Shown piece after piece: positions 8,684 through 15,858 of a stretch of DNA of 29,256 bases. The first letter of the stretch is position 1. Every line of letters starts with the position of its first letter. The notes under the pieces were generated by a model. It did not search any database, was not told the origin of the DNA, and saw nothing but the letters and a program-made list of their open reading frames with translations. Origin of the DNA: Desulfobacteraceae bacterium (GTDB taxonomy: Bacteria > Desulfobacterota > Desulfobacteria > Desulfobacterales > JAABSP01); NCBI GenBank assembly GCA_011390035.1, contig JAABTE010000002.1, forward strand, positions 1 to 29,256. The letters run 5' to 3'. Both the position numbers and the translations under genes were made by a program.

Positions 8684-9622
8684 ATGTTTCGCAAGACCGA
8701 AATCATCATCGAAAGGCCCGTTCTTCGCAGCAAGAGAAGTCATATATTTCAGGATTTAATGATCGTCACCGCCGCCCTTCTGGTGGCGGCGCTGTTTTTC
8801 GGCGTCCGAGACTATGGGCAGATGAAGCTTGAGGTGGCGGACAAGGACCGCCTGGCGAAAATGCTGGCCGCTCAACAGTCGCAATTGACGGATCAGCGCC
8901 AGACGATCGATAAGCAGAACGGCAACATCCAGGACTTCGCCGAGCAGGTGAACGCCCTGAAGCTTAAGCTGATCGTGCTGAATCGCTTTGAAAAAGAGAT
9001 ACGGCTGGTCTCCAACTTCGTCAACTCCAACGGCAACGAGCCGCTCATCGGCGTGGGAGGCTCCACGGCGCCCGCTTTCGATCCGGGCGTGGATCTGACG
9101 GCGGATCACCACCGCTTGGTGCGGGAGATTTACGGCCAGATGCGCCAGTTGGACGGCTCCCTGGCGGACCAGAGGAAGGGCTTAGAGACCCTTCTCGGAG
9201 CGCTCAACAAGCAAAAGGACCTGCTCAACGCCACCCCCTCCATCTCCCCCACGGAGGGCCGGATCACCTCCGCATATGGCAAGCGCGTCTGCCCCTTCAC
9301 CGGAGAAGACGAGTTCCACGAGGGTCTGGACATCGCCAGCCCGGAGGGAACCCCCATTCTGGCCGCCGCCCAAGGCAAGGTGACGTTCGCCGGCTGGCAC
9401 GGCACCTACGGCAAGATGATGATCATCGATCACGGCTACGGCACCGTGACCCGCTATGCCCACGTCAGCCAATTCCTGAAAAATCCCGGCGAGACGGTTC
9501 AAAAGGGCGATGTGGTGGCCCTTGTTGGCAACACCGGCCAGAGCACCGGCCCCCACCTTCACTACGAGATCTGCCTCAACGGCAAGCCCGTTAATCCGGG
9601 CAAGTACATCCTTCGGAACTGA
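8684..9622 (+). CDS. Membrane-anchored M23 family peptidase (LytM-type)
   Basis: 312 residues: a cytoplasmic N-terminus, one transmembrane segment (about 25-40), a coiled coil (about 48-110) and a C-terminal M23/LytM domain (about 190-310). Zinc and catalytic residues are complete: H212 and D216 (FHEGLDIA), H260 (TRYAHV), H291 and H293 (GPHLHYEI). Probably a periplasmic peptidoglycan endopeptidase, or a regulator of one. Start ATG 8684, preceded by GAAGGGAG. In related genomes, as I recall, this kind of gene often precedes a bactofilin gene; none is here. Instead a truncated MCE-like remnant follows. Confidence 0.92.
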   Translation: MFRKTEIIIERPVLRSKRSHIFQDLMIVTAALLVAALFFGVRDYGQMKLEVADKDRLAKMLAAQQSQLTDQRQTIDKQNGNIQDFAEQVNALKLKLIVLNRFEKEIRLVSNFVNSNGNEPLIGVGGSTAPAFDPGVDLTADHHRLVREIYGQMRQLDGSLADQRKGLETLLGALNKQKDLLNATPSISPTEGRITSAYGKRVCPFTGEDEFHEGLDIASPEGTPILAAAQGKVTFAGWHGTYGKMMIIDHGYGTVTRYAHVSQFLKNPGETVQKGDVVALVGNTGQSTGPHLHYEICLNGKPVNPGKYILRN

Positions 9623-9650
9623 TCCGCCCCCGCCGGCCGGCGGCGACCGG

Positions 9651-9893
9651 AGCTTTCAGATCACCTTCGATCAATCTCCGAACATCGCCACACGGCGGGT
9701 CTATTCAAAGGGATTTTCCATCGGCCGGGTGATGGGCGAATCACTGGACGCCGGCAACCGCGTGGCGGTGGAAATTCTCATCCACGAAAAGTACGTTCCC
9801 CTGATTAGCGAGCACGCGGCCTTTTATGTGAAAAATGATCGGATCATCTACGAGGCGCTGGAGGAGGGGGGGAAAGGCGTGGGCGGCCTGTAG
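9651..9893 (+). pseudogene. MCE/MlaD-like domain remnant, 5' truncated
   Basis: The frame FQITFDQSPNIATRRVYSKG ... GFSIGRVMGES ... VAVEILIHEKYVPLI ... AAFYVKNDRIIYEAL resembles the core of an MCE (MlaD) domain (lipid-transport adaptor family). No ATG, GTG or TTG lies in frame between the M23 stop and this segment, and no ribosome site or membrane anchor is present. The first in-frame start after it (GTG 9729) would delete half the domain. An ATG at 9510 would overlap the M23 gene by 113 bp with low-quality sequence. I read it as a gene that lost its 5' end; REP-like palindromes begin 7 bp after its stop. Confidence 0.55.
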
Positions 9894-10023
9894 CCGGGTC
9901 CAGGGGCGTTGCCCCTGGCTGTATGGATGCCGCCCCATTGGGGCTTAGGGAGAATAGCGATGCCGATATCCCTATGGCCTCATCCCCGGGCAGCATCCCT
10001 TCGAATTCGTCCCAGGCTCGGAA

Positions 10024-10073
10024 GCCGGGGAATGAATCCCCCGGCAAGACCCGAAAGGCCCCTGAAGGGGCCT
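10024..10073 (+). repeat. REP-like unit, forward copy
   Basis: A 22-bp palindromic hairpin (10024-10045) is followed by a second hairpin AGGCCCC-TGAA-GGGGCCT (10056-10073). The first hairpin is the exact reverse complement of 10182-10203. Confidence 0.8.
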
Positions 10074-10154
10074 CGTCACTTGATGCTTTTAAAAATGCCT
10101 GGACCAAATCGCGCCATTGTCCTCTGGCGCCTTGCCTTTATAGCGGGGCGTTCG

Positions 10155-10203
10155 AGCCCCCTTCAGGGGGCTTTCAGCTTTGCCGGGGGATTCATTCCCC
10201 GGC
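10155..10203 (-). repeat. REP-like unit, inverted copy
   Basis: AGCCCCC-TTCA-GGGGGCT (10155-10172) followed by the 22-bp hairpin 10182-10203. On the minus strand it repeats the order, spacing and loops of 10024-10073, with compensatory differences that keep the stems paired. Confidence 0.8.
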
Positions 10204-10314
10204 CATGCGGCTGGGCGTCGGTTGATAAGTGCGGGCGGATGATCCCCATCACAGTCTGATGCGGTATTGGGGTTTGTTTTATTGAAACGGCGAAGGCGGG
10301 AGGCGTCCTCTTCG

Positions 10315-12723
10315 TCACTTGGTTCGCAGCACCCAGACGCCGTCCCAGGCGTCGGGCGGATCGTCGGCCAGGATGGCGCACATCTCGGCATAGGCGGCCG
10401 CAGGCGGGTCCGCTTCGGCAATGGTGGAGAAAATCGCCCCGGCCTCTGAAAACCGGCCCGCCACCCAGGCGTCAAGACCCGTCTCGAAACGGATCAGGAT
10501 CTCCCTGCGGCTTTCATAATCTTCCCGAAACATGGGCTCATGCACCGTCACCGGCTGATGCTCCCGCCCCTTGACGGCGATGCGGCCCAGCCGGCGACAG
10601 GCAAAGGCATCGCCGGCGGCCACGCGGGTGGCCTCTGAGATCATGGTGTAGATGCCGAACTGCTTGTTGGCCCCCTCCAGCCGCGCGGCCAGGTTGACGG
10701 CATCGCCGATCATGGTGTAGTCGAACTTGGTCTGGCTTCCGAAATTGCCCACCGAGGCGTCGCCGGTGTTCATGCCGATGCGCATGTGAAGCGGCTTGCC
10801 GAACCGCTCGGCCAGCGCCGGCCGCATCTGGGCCAGCCGGCGCTGACACCGGAGGGCGGACCGGACGCAGTGGGCCGCGTGGGCCGCAAGGGGAAGGGGC
10901 GCGTTCCAGAAGGCGATGATGGCGTCCCCCTCGTATTTGTCCACCGTGCCGCCCTCTTCGGTGATAATGTCGGTCATGGCCGACAGGTAGGTGTTGAGAA
11001 GATCGGTGAGAGCCTCCGGGGGGAGCCCCTCTGAAATGGTGGTAAATCCCTCAAGATCCGAAAAAAAGATGGACAATGTCCGCCGCTCTCCGCCAAGCTT
11101 CAACTGGTCCGGGTTCCGGATCAGCCCCTCGATGACCGCCGGCGACAGGTATTGGGCAAAGGCGGACTTGATAAAGCGCTTCTGACGCCCCTCCGTGGCG
11201 TACCGCACCGCCAGGCTTCCGAAGATGGCGCCGACCATGGCCAGTTCCATCACCGCCAGGGGCAGCCACAGGCTCCGGAAATAGGCCGCCGCCGCCAGGG
11301 CAACCGGCGCCGCCAGGGAAATGAGGCCGACTCCCGCCAGCGCCCCGGGCCGGTCGCAGACCGCCATGCCGGCCGAGCACAGCAGGGCCAGGGCGGCCGT
11401 CAGTGCGATGACGCTCCACGGCGGCGCGGAACGGATGAAGTCATCCGACAGCAGATTGTCCAGGAAGGTGGCGTGAATGGCCACGCCAGGATACACGCCG
11501 CCCGTGGGCGATGGCCGCAGATCGTACAGGCCGGGCGCGCTGTATCCCACCAGCGCGTACTTGCCCGCCAGATCGGCGGCGATGGCATCGGCCGGCGATG
11601 CGTCCGCTTGGCCGGCTCCATTGAGCGCACGGTCCCGCGCCCTGATCTCGGCCTGGATTACCGCCGCCGCGTTGTAGGCCGGATAGACGGAAGCCGGCCC
11701 CCGGTAGCGGGCAATGGCCTCTCCGCCCGCGTCCAATGGAATCCGCCGTTGGCCGATGCGCAACAGGCCGGGAGCAAGGCGGGCTTCCACTGGATGCGCA
11801 TCCCCGCCCGCTGAATGGGCCCCCACGCCCGATGAAGGCGCCGCCACGCCCGCTGAAGGCGTCCCAGCTCCCGCTGAAGGCGCCCCAGCCCCCGCTGAAG
11901 GCGTCCCAGCCTCCGCTGAAGGCGCCCCAGCCTCCGCGCCGGCCAGGAACACCGCCAGCCCCAGGGCCGGCAGGGGATGCCCGTCGAACACGCCGAAGGG
12001 CCGCAGGCGCCGGTAAACACCGTCCGGGTCCGGCGCCATCTGAACATTGGACAGATAACGGAAACCGGCGGCGATTTCGGGGATGGGAAGGGTGGCCCGG
12101 GTGAAGACGGCGGCCGGCGGAACGCCCGCTCCGTCCGATTCCGTTTTCAACCGGAAATCGGGAACGGGGATTTCGGCGGGCCATTGCCCGACCCCGCCCG
12201 CCTCCCGCCCCAGGAAAACGGCGCCCACCGTTGCGCCGTGGGCGGCCAGAGCGGCGGCCAGGGCCGCGTCATCCGCCACGCCGTAAACCGATGGTTCCGT
12301 ATAGAGGATATCCATGGCCACGGCCCTGGCGCCGGCGCGACGGCAGTAATCGACAATGGCGGCCTGAACCTCCCTCGGCCACGGCCAGGGCCAGTTGCCG
12401 ACTTCCCGGCCCCAGTCCAGACTGGCCTGATCCACCAGAATCAGCCGGATGTCCGGATGGGGACGATCCCACCGCGAGAGCAGCCGCGCCCGCATATCCC
12501 AGGCCCGGCCCTCCCAGGTTCCCAGCCAGCCCGCCCCCCACAGGGCAAGGGCGAGACCGGTTGCCGCCAGCCCGGCGGCCAGGCACTGGATCAAGCGCGG
12601 TCGGATCCGCCCCGCCGCGCTCCGGTTCGTATGATCGCGGCCCCTCTGATCCACGCTCGCCTGATCCCGGCGAGTCTGATCCGGGCCCTTCGAAGGCGGA
12701 CCCGTCGTTCCCTGACTTTCCAC
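10315..12723 (-). CDS. CHASE2-domain class III adenylate cyclase
   Basis: About 802 residues. N-terminal transmembrane helix (about 50-69), periplasmic CHASE2 sensor (about 70-400), three transmembrane helices, then a class III nucleotide cyclase domain (about 545-715). Catalytic marks: metal aspartates in FFSDLEGFT and KYEGDAIIAFW, the adenine-specifying lysine in QTKFDYT, and the DAVNLAARLE block with transition-state Asn and Arg. It should make cAMP in response to an envelope signal. Two repeat insertions are present: the N-terminal xxDQx pentads and a heptad array in CHASE2. The start is a GTG (12723) or TTG (12729); GGAAAG upstream spaces better with GTG. Last gene of the SH3-M48-cyclase operon, 11-17 bp after M48. 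Confidence 0.9.
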   Translation of the reverse strand: MESQGTTGPPSKGPDQTRRDQASVDQRGRDHTNRSAAGRIRPRLIQCLAAGLAATGLALALWGAGWLGTWEGRAWDMRARLLSRWDRPHPDIRLILVDQASLDWGREVGNWPWPWPREVQAAIVDYCRRAGARAVAMDILYTEPSVYGVADDAALAAALAAHGATVGAVFLGREAGGVGQWPAEIPVPDFRLKTESDGAGVPPAAVFTRATLPIPEIAAGFRYLSNVQMAPDPDGVYRRLRPFGVFDGHPLPALGLAVFLAGAEAGAPSAEAGTPSAGAGAPSAGAGTPSAGVAAPSSGVGAHSAGGDAHPVEARLAPGLLRIGQRRIPLDAGGEAIARYRGPASVYPAYNAAAVIQAEIRARDRALNGAGQADASPADAIAADLAGKYALVGYSAPGLYDLRPSPTGGVYPGVAIHATFLDNLLSDDFIRSAPPWSVIALTAALALLCSAGMAVCDRPGALAGVGLISLAAPVALAAAAYFRSLWLPLAVMELAMVGAIFGSLAVRYATEGRQKRFIKSAFAQYLSPAVIEGLIRNPDQLKLGGERRTLSIFFSDLEGFTTISEGLPPEALTDLLNTYLSAMTDIITEEGGTVDKYEGDAIIAFWNAPLPLAAHAAHCVRSALRCQRRLAQMRPALAERFGKPLHMRIGMNTGDASVGNFGSQTKFDYTMIGDAVNLAARLEGANKQFGIYTMISEATRVAAGDAFACRRLGRIAVKGREHQPVTVHEPMFREDYESRREILIRFETGLDAWVAGRFSEAGAIFSTIAEADPPAAAYAEMCAILADDPPDAWDGVWVLRTK
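11789..11935 (-). repeat. 21-bp tandem repeat, 7 units, in the cyclase CHASE2 domain
   Basis: Seven 21-bp units (plus-strand type GCTGAAGGCGTCCCAGCTCCC) encode heptapeptides such as GAPSAGA, GTPSAGA, GTPSAGV. The array is in frame and lies between FLAGAEA and RLAPGLLRIGQRRIPL, a periplasmic loop of CHASE2. The 5'-most units of the array (coding sense) are nearly identical, so it is probably still length-variable. Confidence 0.9.
12630..12689 (-). repeat. 15-bp tandem repeat, 4 degenerate units, at the cyclase N-terminus
   Basis: Four 15-bp units sharing TGATC (plus strand: TATGATCGCGGCCCC, TCTGATCCACGCTCG, CCTGATCCCGGCGAG, TCTGATCCGGGCCCT) encode pentads with the core DQ/DH in the cytoplasmic N-terminal tail. 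In frame. Confidence 0.7.
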
Positions 12724-12740
12724 CGGCAAACGCTTTCCGG

Positions 12741-13694
12741 TCAGATCATCGCCCCCAGGGCGCCTACGAATCGGGCCTGACGGGCGGGATCGGGCCGCAC
12801 CGGCCGATGGCCGCCGATGCGCTGGGTGATCCGGGCGATCCGATCCGCAGGATCGGGGTGGGTGCTGGCAAATCCGGCCCCGCCGGGGGAAAGCCGCCGG
12901 TCCATGGCGCCGAGCATGTCCACCAGGCCGTTCGGGTCGTATCCCACCCGCCGCATGATGGCTATGGCCGCCATGTCCGCGTCGGTCTCATAGGCCCGGG
13001 AGTACCCGTTAACCACCAGGGTTCGCGTCACGTCCGACACCGCGCCGCCGAAGGCGTCCGCGAGGGTGGCCAGATCCTCGCCGCCAAAGGTCCTGGCGCT
13101 CTCGGCGCCGATCACCGTCAGGGCGGTGGTGATGCGGGCCTTGCTGATGGACCGCAGGCCGTGCTTGAGCCCCACATGACCGATCTCATGGGCGCAAACC
13201 CCCGCGACGGCGGTCTCGTGGGGGCAGCAGGCCAGCAGGCCCGTGGAGATGAAGATCAGCCCGCCGGGGGCGGCAAAGGCGTTGATCTCGTCGGTGTCCA
13301 GGATGAGAAAATGATATCCGCCGTAGGTTTCCGGGTAGTCGGAGGCGGCCGCCAGGGTTTGCCCCAGCAGGTTGAGATACCCGTTGGCGGCTGGATTGGC
13401 AAGGGGCGGATACTGATCCAGGATCACGGCCCCCACCGTCCGGCCGATGTAGTATTCCTGGGCCGGGGTGATCTCCTCGAAGGTGCGGGCCACCGCCTCG
13501 CCGCTCCGGGCGATGGACGCGGCCTGATCCTGCGAGATGACGCCAGCGGAGGCGGCGATGTCGGCGCCGATGCGGCTCACCTCGCCCATGGTCTCGCATC
13601 CGGCCAGCATCGGGGCCATGGCGCCAGCGGCCCCGATGGACAGGGCCGTCCGAAGACCGGCCATCAAAAAGTCTCTTCTGTTCATGTCCGTCAT
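12741..13694 (-). CDS. M48 family metallopeptidase, Tat/lipoprotein-type signal
   Basis: 317 residues. The N-terminus MNRRDFLMAGLRTALS carries a twin-arginine motif followed by a lipobox PMLAGC (C33), so it is probably a Tat-exported lipoprotein. Catalytic HEIGH at 169-173 (H169, E170, H173) with a third zinc ligand E236 in AYETDADM: a periplasmic M48 (LoiP/BepA-like, without visible TPRs) expected to act in outer-membrane protein quality control. Two adjacent ATGs (13697, 13694) follow GGAGG; the second has better spacing. The start overlaps the SH3 gene's stop. The cyclase follows 11-17 bp downstream. Confidence 0.92.
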   Translation of the reverse strand: MTDMNRRDFLMAGLRTALSIGAAGAMAPMLAGCETMGEVSRIGADIAASAGVISQDQAASIARSGEAVARTFEEITPAQEYYIGRTVGAVILDQYPPLANPAANGYLNLLGQTLAAASDYPETYGGYHFLILDTDEINAFAAPGGLIFISTGLLACCPHETAVAGVCAHEIGHVGLKHGLRSISKARITTALTVIGAESARTFGGEDLATLADAFGGAVSDVTRTLVVNGYSRAYETDADMAAIAIMRRVGYDPNGLVDMLGAMDRRLSPGGAGFASTHPDPADRIARITQRIGGHRPVRPDPARQARFVGALGAMI

Positions 13695-14239
13695 CATCGT
13701 CCTCCCTCGGGCCGCAGGTTCCCCTCCCGCATGAAATGCCGCATCTGGTCGGGAGAGACGGCGATGCCGGCCATGCGGTCGATCCAGCCGTAGTCCAGGT
13801 TCGGGTTCTGCGCCTGGTAGGCGTTCTCCACCTGGCGATTGAACCCCTTGCCGGCCAGAGCCACCTCGTCGCTGGTGGCGTGGCGGGCCACATCGGCCGC
13901 GCCGGCCTGCATCTTGATGGTTTTGGGGGTCAAGGCCGAGGCGTGGAGCCAGCCCTGCCCGCCCCCTCCCGGCAGGGCGACCCTGGCCCATCCATTGGGC
14001 TCCACCCGCGCCGCCACCCGCCGGCCATAGGGCAGGGTTGCCACCACCGCCCCCAGAAAAGAGGGAGAGGACCGCACCGGCGCATCCCGCACCTGCACGC
14101 TCATCATCTGATCATCAGCGGCCATGGCCACGCCGGACCATCGGGATGCCACCGGCCCCGGCGCCACCCGCGGGATCAGCGTCACCGTCATCGCCAGGGC
14201 CGCCATCAGCGCCCATCGCCATCGGATCATTCCGCCCAT
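13694..14239 (-). CDS. Exported SH3-domain protein
   Basis: 181 residues with an N-terminal signal (MIRWRWALMAALAMTVTLI) and likely cleavage after AMA in GVAMAADD. A bacterial SH3 (SH3b) segment follows: VQVRDAPVRSSPSFLGAV ... LPYGRRVAARVEPNGWARV ... GQGWLHASALTPK, the usual cell-wall or ligand-binding fold. The remaining ~90 residues are not recognised. The start ATG 14239 has AAGGA seven bases upstream; an open frame back to 14308 lies in repeat DNA and lacks support. First gene of the operon with M48 (overlapping stop/start) and the CHASE2 cyclase, downstream of a good promoter. Probably a periplasmic partner of the protease. Confidence 0.85.
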   Translation of the reverse strand: MGGMIRWRWALMAALAMTVTLIPRVAPGPVASRWSGVAMAADDQMMSVQVRDAPVRSSPSFLGAVVATLPYGRRVAARVEPNGWARVALPGGGGQGWLHASALTPKTIKMQAGAADVARHATSDEVALAGKGFNRQVENAYQAQNPNLDYGWIDRMAGIAVSPDQMRHFMREGNLRPEGGR

Positions 14240-14296
14240 ATCGTCGTCCTTTCTCCGGCCGTGCCGGAAATCCCCCGCCGCGGGGTTATTCCTGTT

Positions 14297-14324
14297 TATA
14301 TCATCCATTTTATATCATCCATTA
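14297..14324. repeat. 14-bp tandem duplication
   Basis: TATATCATCCATTT followed by TATATCATCCATTA. It overlaps the -10 region and start of the SH3 operon transcript. Confidence 0.85.
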
Positions 14325-14351
14325 TATACCGCCGGCGGACGCCGGTTTCAA
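14321..14351 (-). promoter_or_regulatory. Promoter of the SH3-M48-cyclase operon, with a dyad in the spacer
   Basis: Minus strand: -35 TTGAAA (14351-14346), 17-bp spacer, -10 TATATA (14328-14323, within TATATAAT). The spacer contains the perfect dyad CCGGCG-TC-CGCCGG, a plausible operator. A 14-bp tandem duplication (14297-14324) overlaps the -10 and the presumed start site. Confidence 0.6.
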
Positions 14352-14363
14352 GTCTAATCCGCC

Positions 14364-14409
14364 ATTCATCCAGGACCCCGTCAAATATTCATCCAGGACC
14401 CCATCAAAG
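14364..14409. repeat. 23-bp tandem duplication
   Basis: Two 23-bp units beginning ATTCATCCAGGACCCC, differing at two positions. Non-coding; lies just upstream of the SH3-operon promoter. Confidence 0.85.
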
Positions 14410-14477
14410 CCTTTCAAATCGGAAGGCCGGGGAGGAATCTTCCAGCCATTGGACTCTGGGCACCTTTTTCCATCGTT

Positions 14478-14539
14478 AACTACAGGGATTTTGTTCCGGG
14501 ACTGGAAGCAATCCTTTCTTATACTAAATCCTTGTAGTT
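14478..14539. repeat. 14-bp inverted repeat around a 34-nt loop
   Basis: AACTACAGGGATTT (14478-14491) pairs with AAATCCTTGTAGTT (14526-14539) with a single G-T pair. It could be a weak bidirectional terminator, or terminal repeats of a very small element; no T-run follows. Confidence 0.55.
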
Positions 14540-14584
14540 CATCTTATCGCAGCCCATCTCATAGCAGCCCATCCCATCCAGGCC
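14540..14584. repeat. 15-bp tandem repeat, 3 units
   Basis: CATCTTATCGCAGCC, CATCTCATAGCAGCC, CATCCCATCCAGGCC. Non-coding; immediately follows the histidine kinase remnant and abuts the inverted repeat 14478-14539. Confidence 0.8.
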
Positions 14585-14589
14585 CCCCG

Positions 14590-14865
14590 TCAGATGTGGA
14601 TGATCCGCCGCTCCTGAACCGTCTGCCGGCTGAAGGCCGGGATCTGGCGCACCAGATCCCGGGCCCGGCCGGCGGCCTTCAGGATCTTTTCGTTGTTCCC
14701 GCGGGCGGGGTGATCCGGCGGCAGGTTCTGGAGCATAAGCTCGGCATAGCAAAGATGGGAAAGAGGCGGATGTCGATGAAGCTTTCGATGCGGTGGCGCC
14801 GGCCGTCCAGGGTCATGGGGCGGGCGGTTTTCAGAAGTGGATTACCAGGATCTCTCCCCGGGCTT
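14590..14865 (-). pseudogene. Decayed PAS-HisKA histidine kinase, H-box deleted
   Basis: Two frames on the minus strand carry adjoining pieces of a sensor kinase. The upstream piece (about 14858-14769) reads GNPLLKTARPMTLDGRRH followed by RIESFIDI, the end of a PAS domain. The second piece, in another frame, reads YAELMLQNLPPDHPARGN, then KILKAAGRARDLVRQ and AFSRQTVQERRIIHI, ending at a TGA (14590-14592). This is the stretch that normally follows the phosphoacceptor H-box. The H-box itself (the AHDFNN-type segment) and the whole ATPase domain are absent. Deletion plus frameshift makes it non-functional. Identification rests on recall of PAS-HisKA kinases with this inter-box sequence. Confidence 0.7.
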
Positions 14866-14895
14866 CGGCGGAATCCGAGCCGATCCGCTCCATTA

Positions 14896-15663
14896 TCATC
14901 GTCCGAAGGAGGGCCTGACGGTCCGGCGGACGGCCACCGGATGGGTCCAGTGGTTTCGCCCGCCGTCGTAAAACCATCGGTCCGGAAATCCCCGGTAATG
15001 AATGAAGGTGGGATTCCGGGCCCAGGTGATCAGCTTCTCGTATGCCGCGTGAACCCGGCGGAAGTCCCGGGGAGACCCGCCCCGATCCGGGTGGTGATGC
15101 ATGGCCGCCTGGCGGTAGGCCCGCTTGATCACCCCCTGGGCGCCGGGGCGGCTGATGTCCCGATGGGTCAGCCGCAGAGGAGCCAGCACGTCCCGGCCCA
15201 GGGCGGGCACCCGCCGCTCCGGGGGCTGAAGGTTTCCCCGGGCGCCGACGGCGCCGGCGGCCTCATGCTCAAGCACCCGCCGGGAGGCCAGATACCGCTT
15301 CCGGGTCCGGCGCATCTCCGTCCACCACGCCGCGCCCAGCAGATCGGCCATCGCCATGTAGGCGTCGGAAGGCTTGCCGCCATTTGTCCGGGGATGGATG
15401 AAGCGATAGACGAGGTTCCGGTCATACGGCAGCATGTCCATCACCACGGCGGTTTCTGTAAAGTAGAAGGTGGCGTGCCGGATGTTGAGCGCCCGCATCA
15501 GCCCGGTGTGGAGGTTGAGTCGATAGTGGAGCTGGCGCCGGCAGGCGTCGGAGCAGTAGCGGAGCCGGGGGCGGCTCAGCCCCGCGCCGCAGGAAAGGCA
15601 TCGGGCCGCCGGCCCCTGGCTCTGGTGGCGGCCTGGGCCGCTGTATCGCTCGAGCGCCATCAT
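14896..15663 (-). CDS. Zn-finger/J-domain (DnaJ-like) protein
   Basis: 255 residues. An N-terminal four-cysteine cluster (C22, C25, C37, C41; CLSCG ... YCSDAC) suggests a small zinc finger. A J-domain sits at about residues 166-215, with the HPD motif at 191-193 (MHHHPDRGGSPRDFRRVHAAYEKL), so it should stimulate an Hsp70 ATPase. The middle (about 50-160) is not recognised. No G/F region or DnaJ zinc centre, so it is a specialised co-chaperone rather than DnaJ itself. Two tandem ATGs (15663, 15660) have no Shine-Dalgarno; an extended -10 lies 8 nt upstream, so the mRNA may be leaderless. Transcribed divergently from the REC-NrtA gene. Confidence 0.85.
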   Translation of the reverse strand: MMALERYSGPGRHQSQGPAARCLSCGAGLSRPRLRYCSDACRRQLHYRLNLHTGLMRALNIRHATFYFTETAVVMDMLPYDRNLVYRFIHPRTNGGKPSDAYMAMADLLGAAWWTEMRRTRKRYLASRRVLEHEAAGAVGARGNLQPPERRVPALGRDVLAPLRLTHRDISRPGAQGVIKRAYRQAAMHHHPDRGGSPRDFRRVHAAYEKLITWARNPTFIHYRGFPDRWFYDGGRNHWTHPVAVRRTVRPSFGR

Positions 15664-15671
15664 GGGTTTCG

Positions 15672-15700
15672 TATATAGCAGGAATGGGCGGCGATTTGAA
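15672..15700 (-). promoter_or_regulatory. Extended -10 promoter of the J-domain gene
   Basis: Minus strand: TTCAAA (15700-15695), 17-bp spacer, TGC-TATATA (-10 at 15677-15672). The expected start of transcription is within about 0-3 nt of the ATG at 15663. Confidence 0.5.
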
Positions 15701-15730
15701 GCCAAAATCCTTCCTCGCCCACCTATATGG

Positions 15731-15759
15731 TTGACGATTCGGCCCGCACAGGGTATGAG
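15731..15759 (+). promoter_or_regulatory. Promoter of the REC-NrtA/COG2509 operon
   Basis: TTGACG (15731-15736), 17-bp spacer, TATGAG (15754-15759). Leader of about 95 nt. Lies back to back with the J-domain gene promoter. Confidence 0.5.
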
Positions 15760-15858
15760 AATATTATGTCGGCCTTGCCTTTTTGAACCGGAGCCGGGCC
15801 AATTTTTCCCGATGCGGCGCCACAAGCGGCCGCCAAGGAGCCTTTGCCAGGAGGAAGC

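Larger units (their letters stand above)
9900..10203. repeat. Mosaic of REP/BIME-like palindromes (non-coding)
   Basis: This spacer holds at least six hairpins. First cluster: CCAGGGGC-GTT-GCCCCTGG (9900-9918), GCCCC-ATT-GGGGC (9932-9944) and TAGGGA/TCCCTA (9946-9974). Second cluster: two copies of a two-hairpin unit in opposite orientation (10024-10073 and 10155-10203). The architecture matches bacterial interspersed mosaic elements built from REP units that are mobilised in trans by IS200/IS605-related RAYT transposases. No transposase lies in the window. Short open frames here are translations of the palindromes and are not credible genes. Confidence 0.75.

Noticed and set aside
9909..10475. 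Several small open frames on both strands across the palindrome cluster
   Set aside because: Their sequences are translations of REP-like hairpins and they lack ribosome sites.
12231..13793. 520-residue plus-strand frame opposite the cyclase and M48 genes
   Set aside because: Antisense shadow; both real genes on the minus strand carry intact catalytic motifs.
14038..15678. 546-residue plus-strand frame opposite the SH3 gene, kinase remnant and J-domain gene
   Set aside because: Low-complexity shadow that crosses obvious genes on the other strand.
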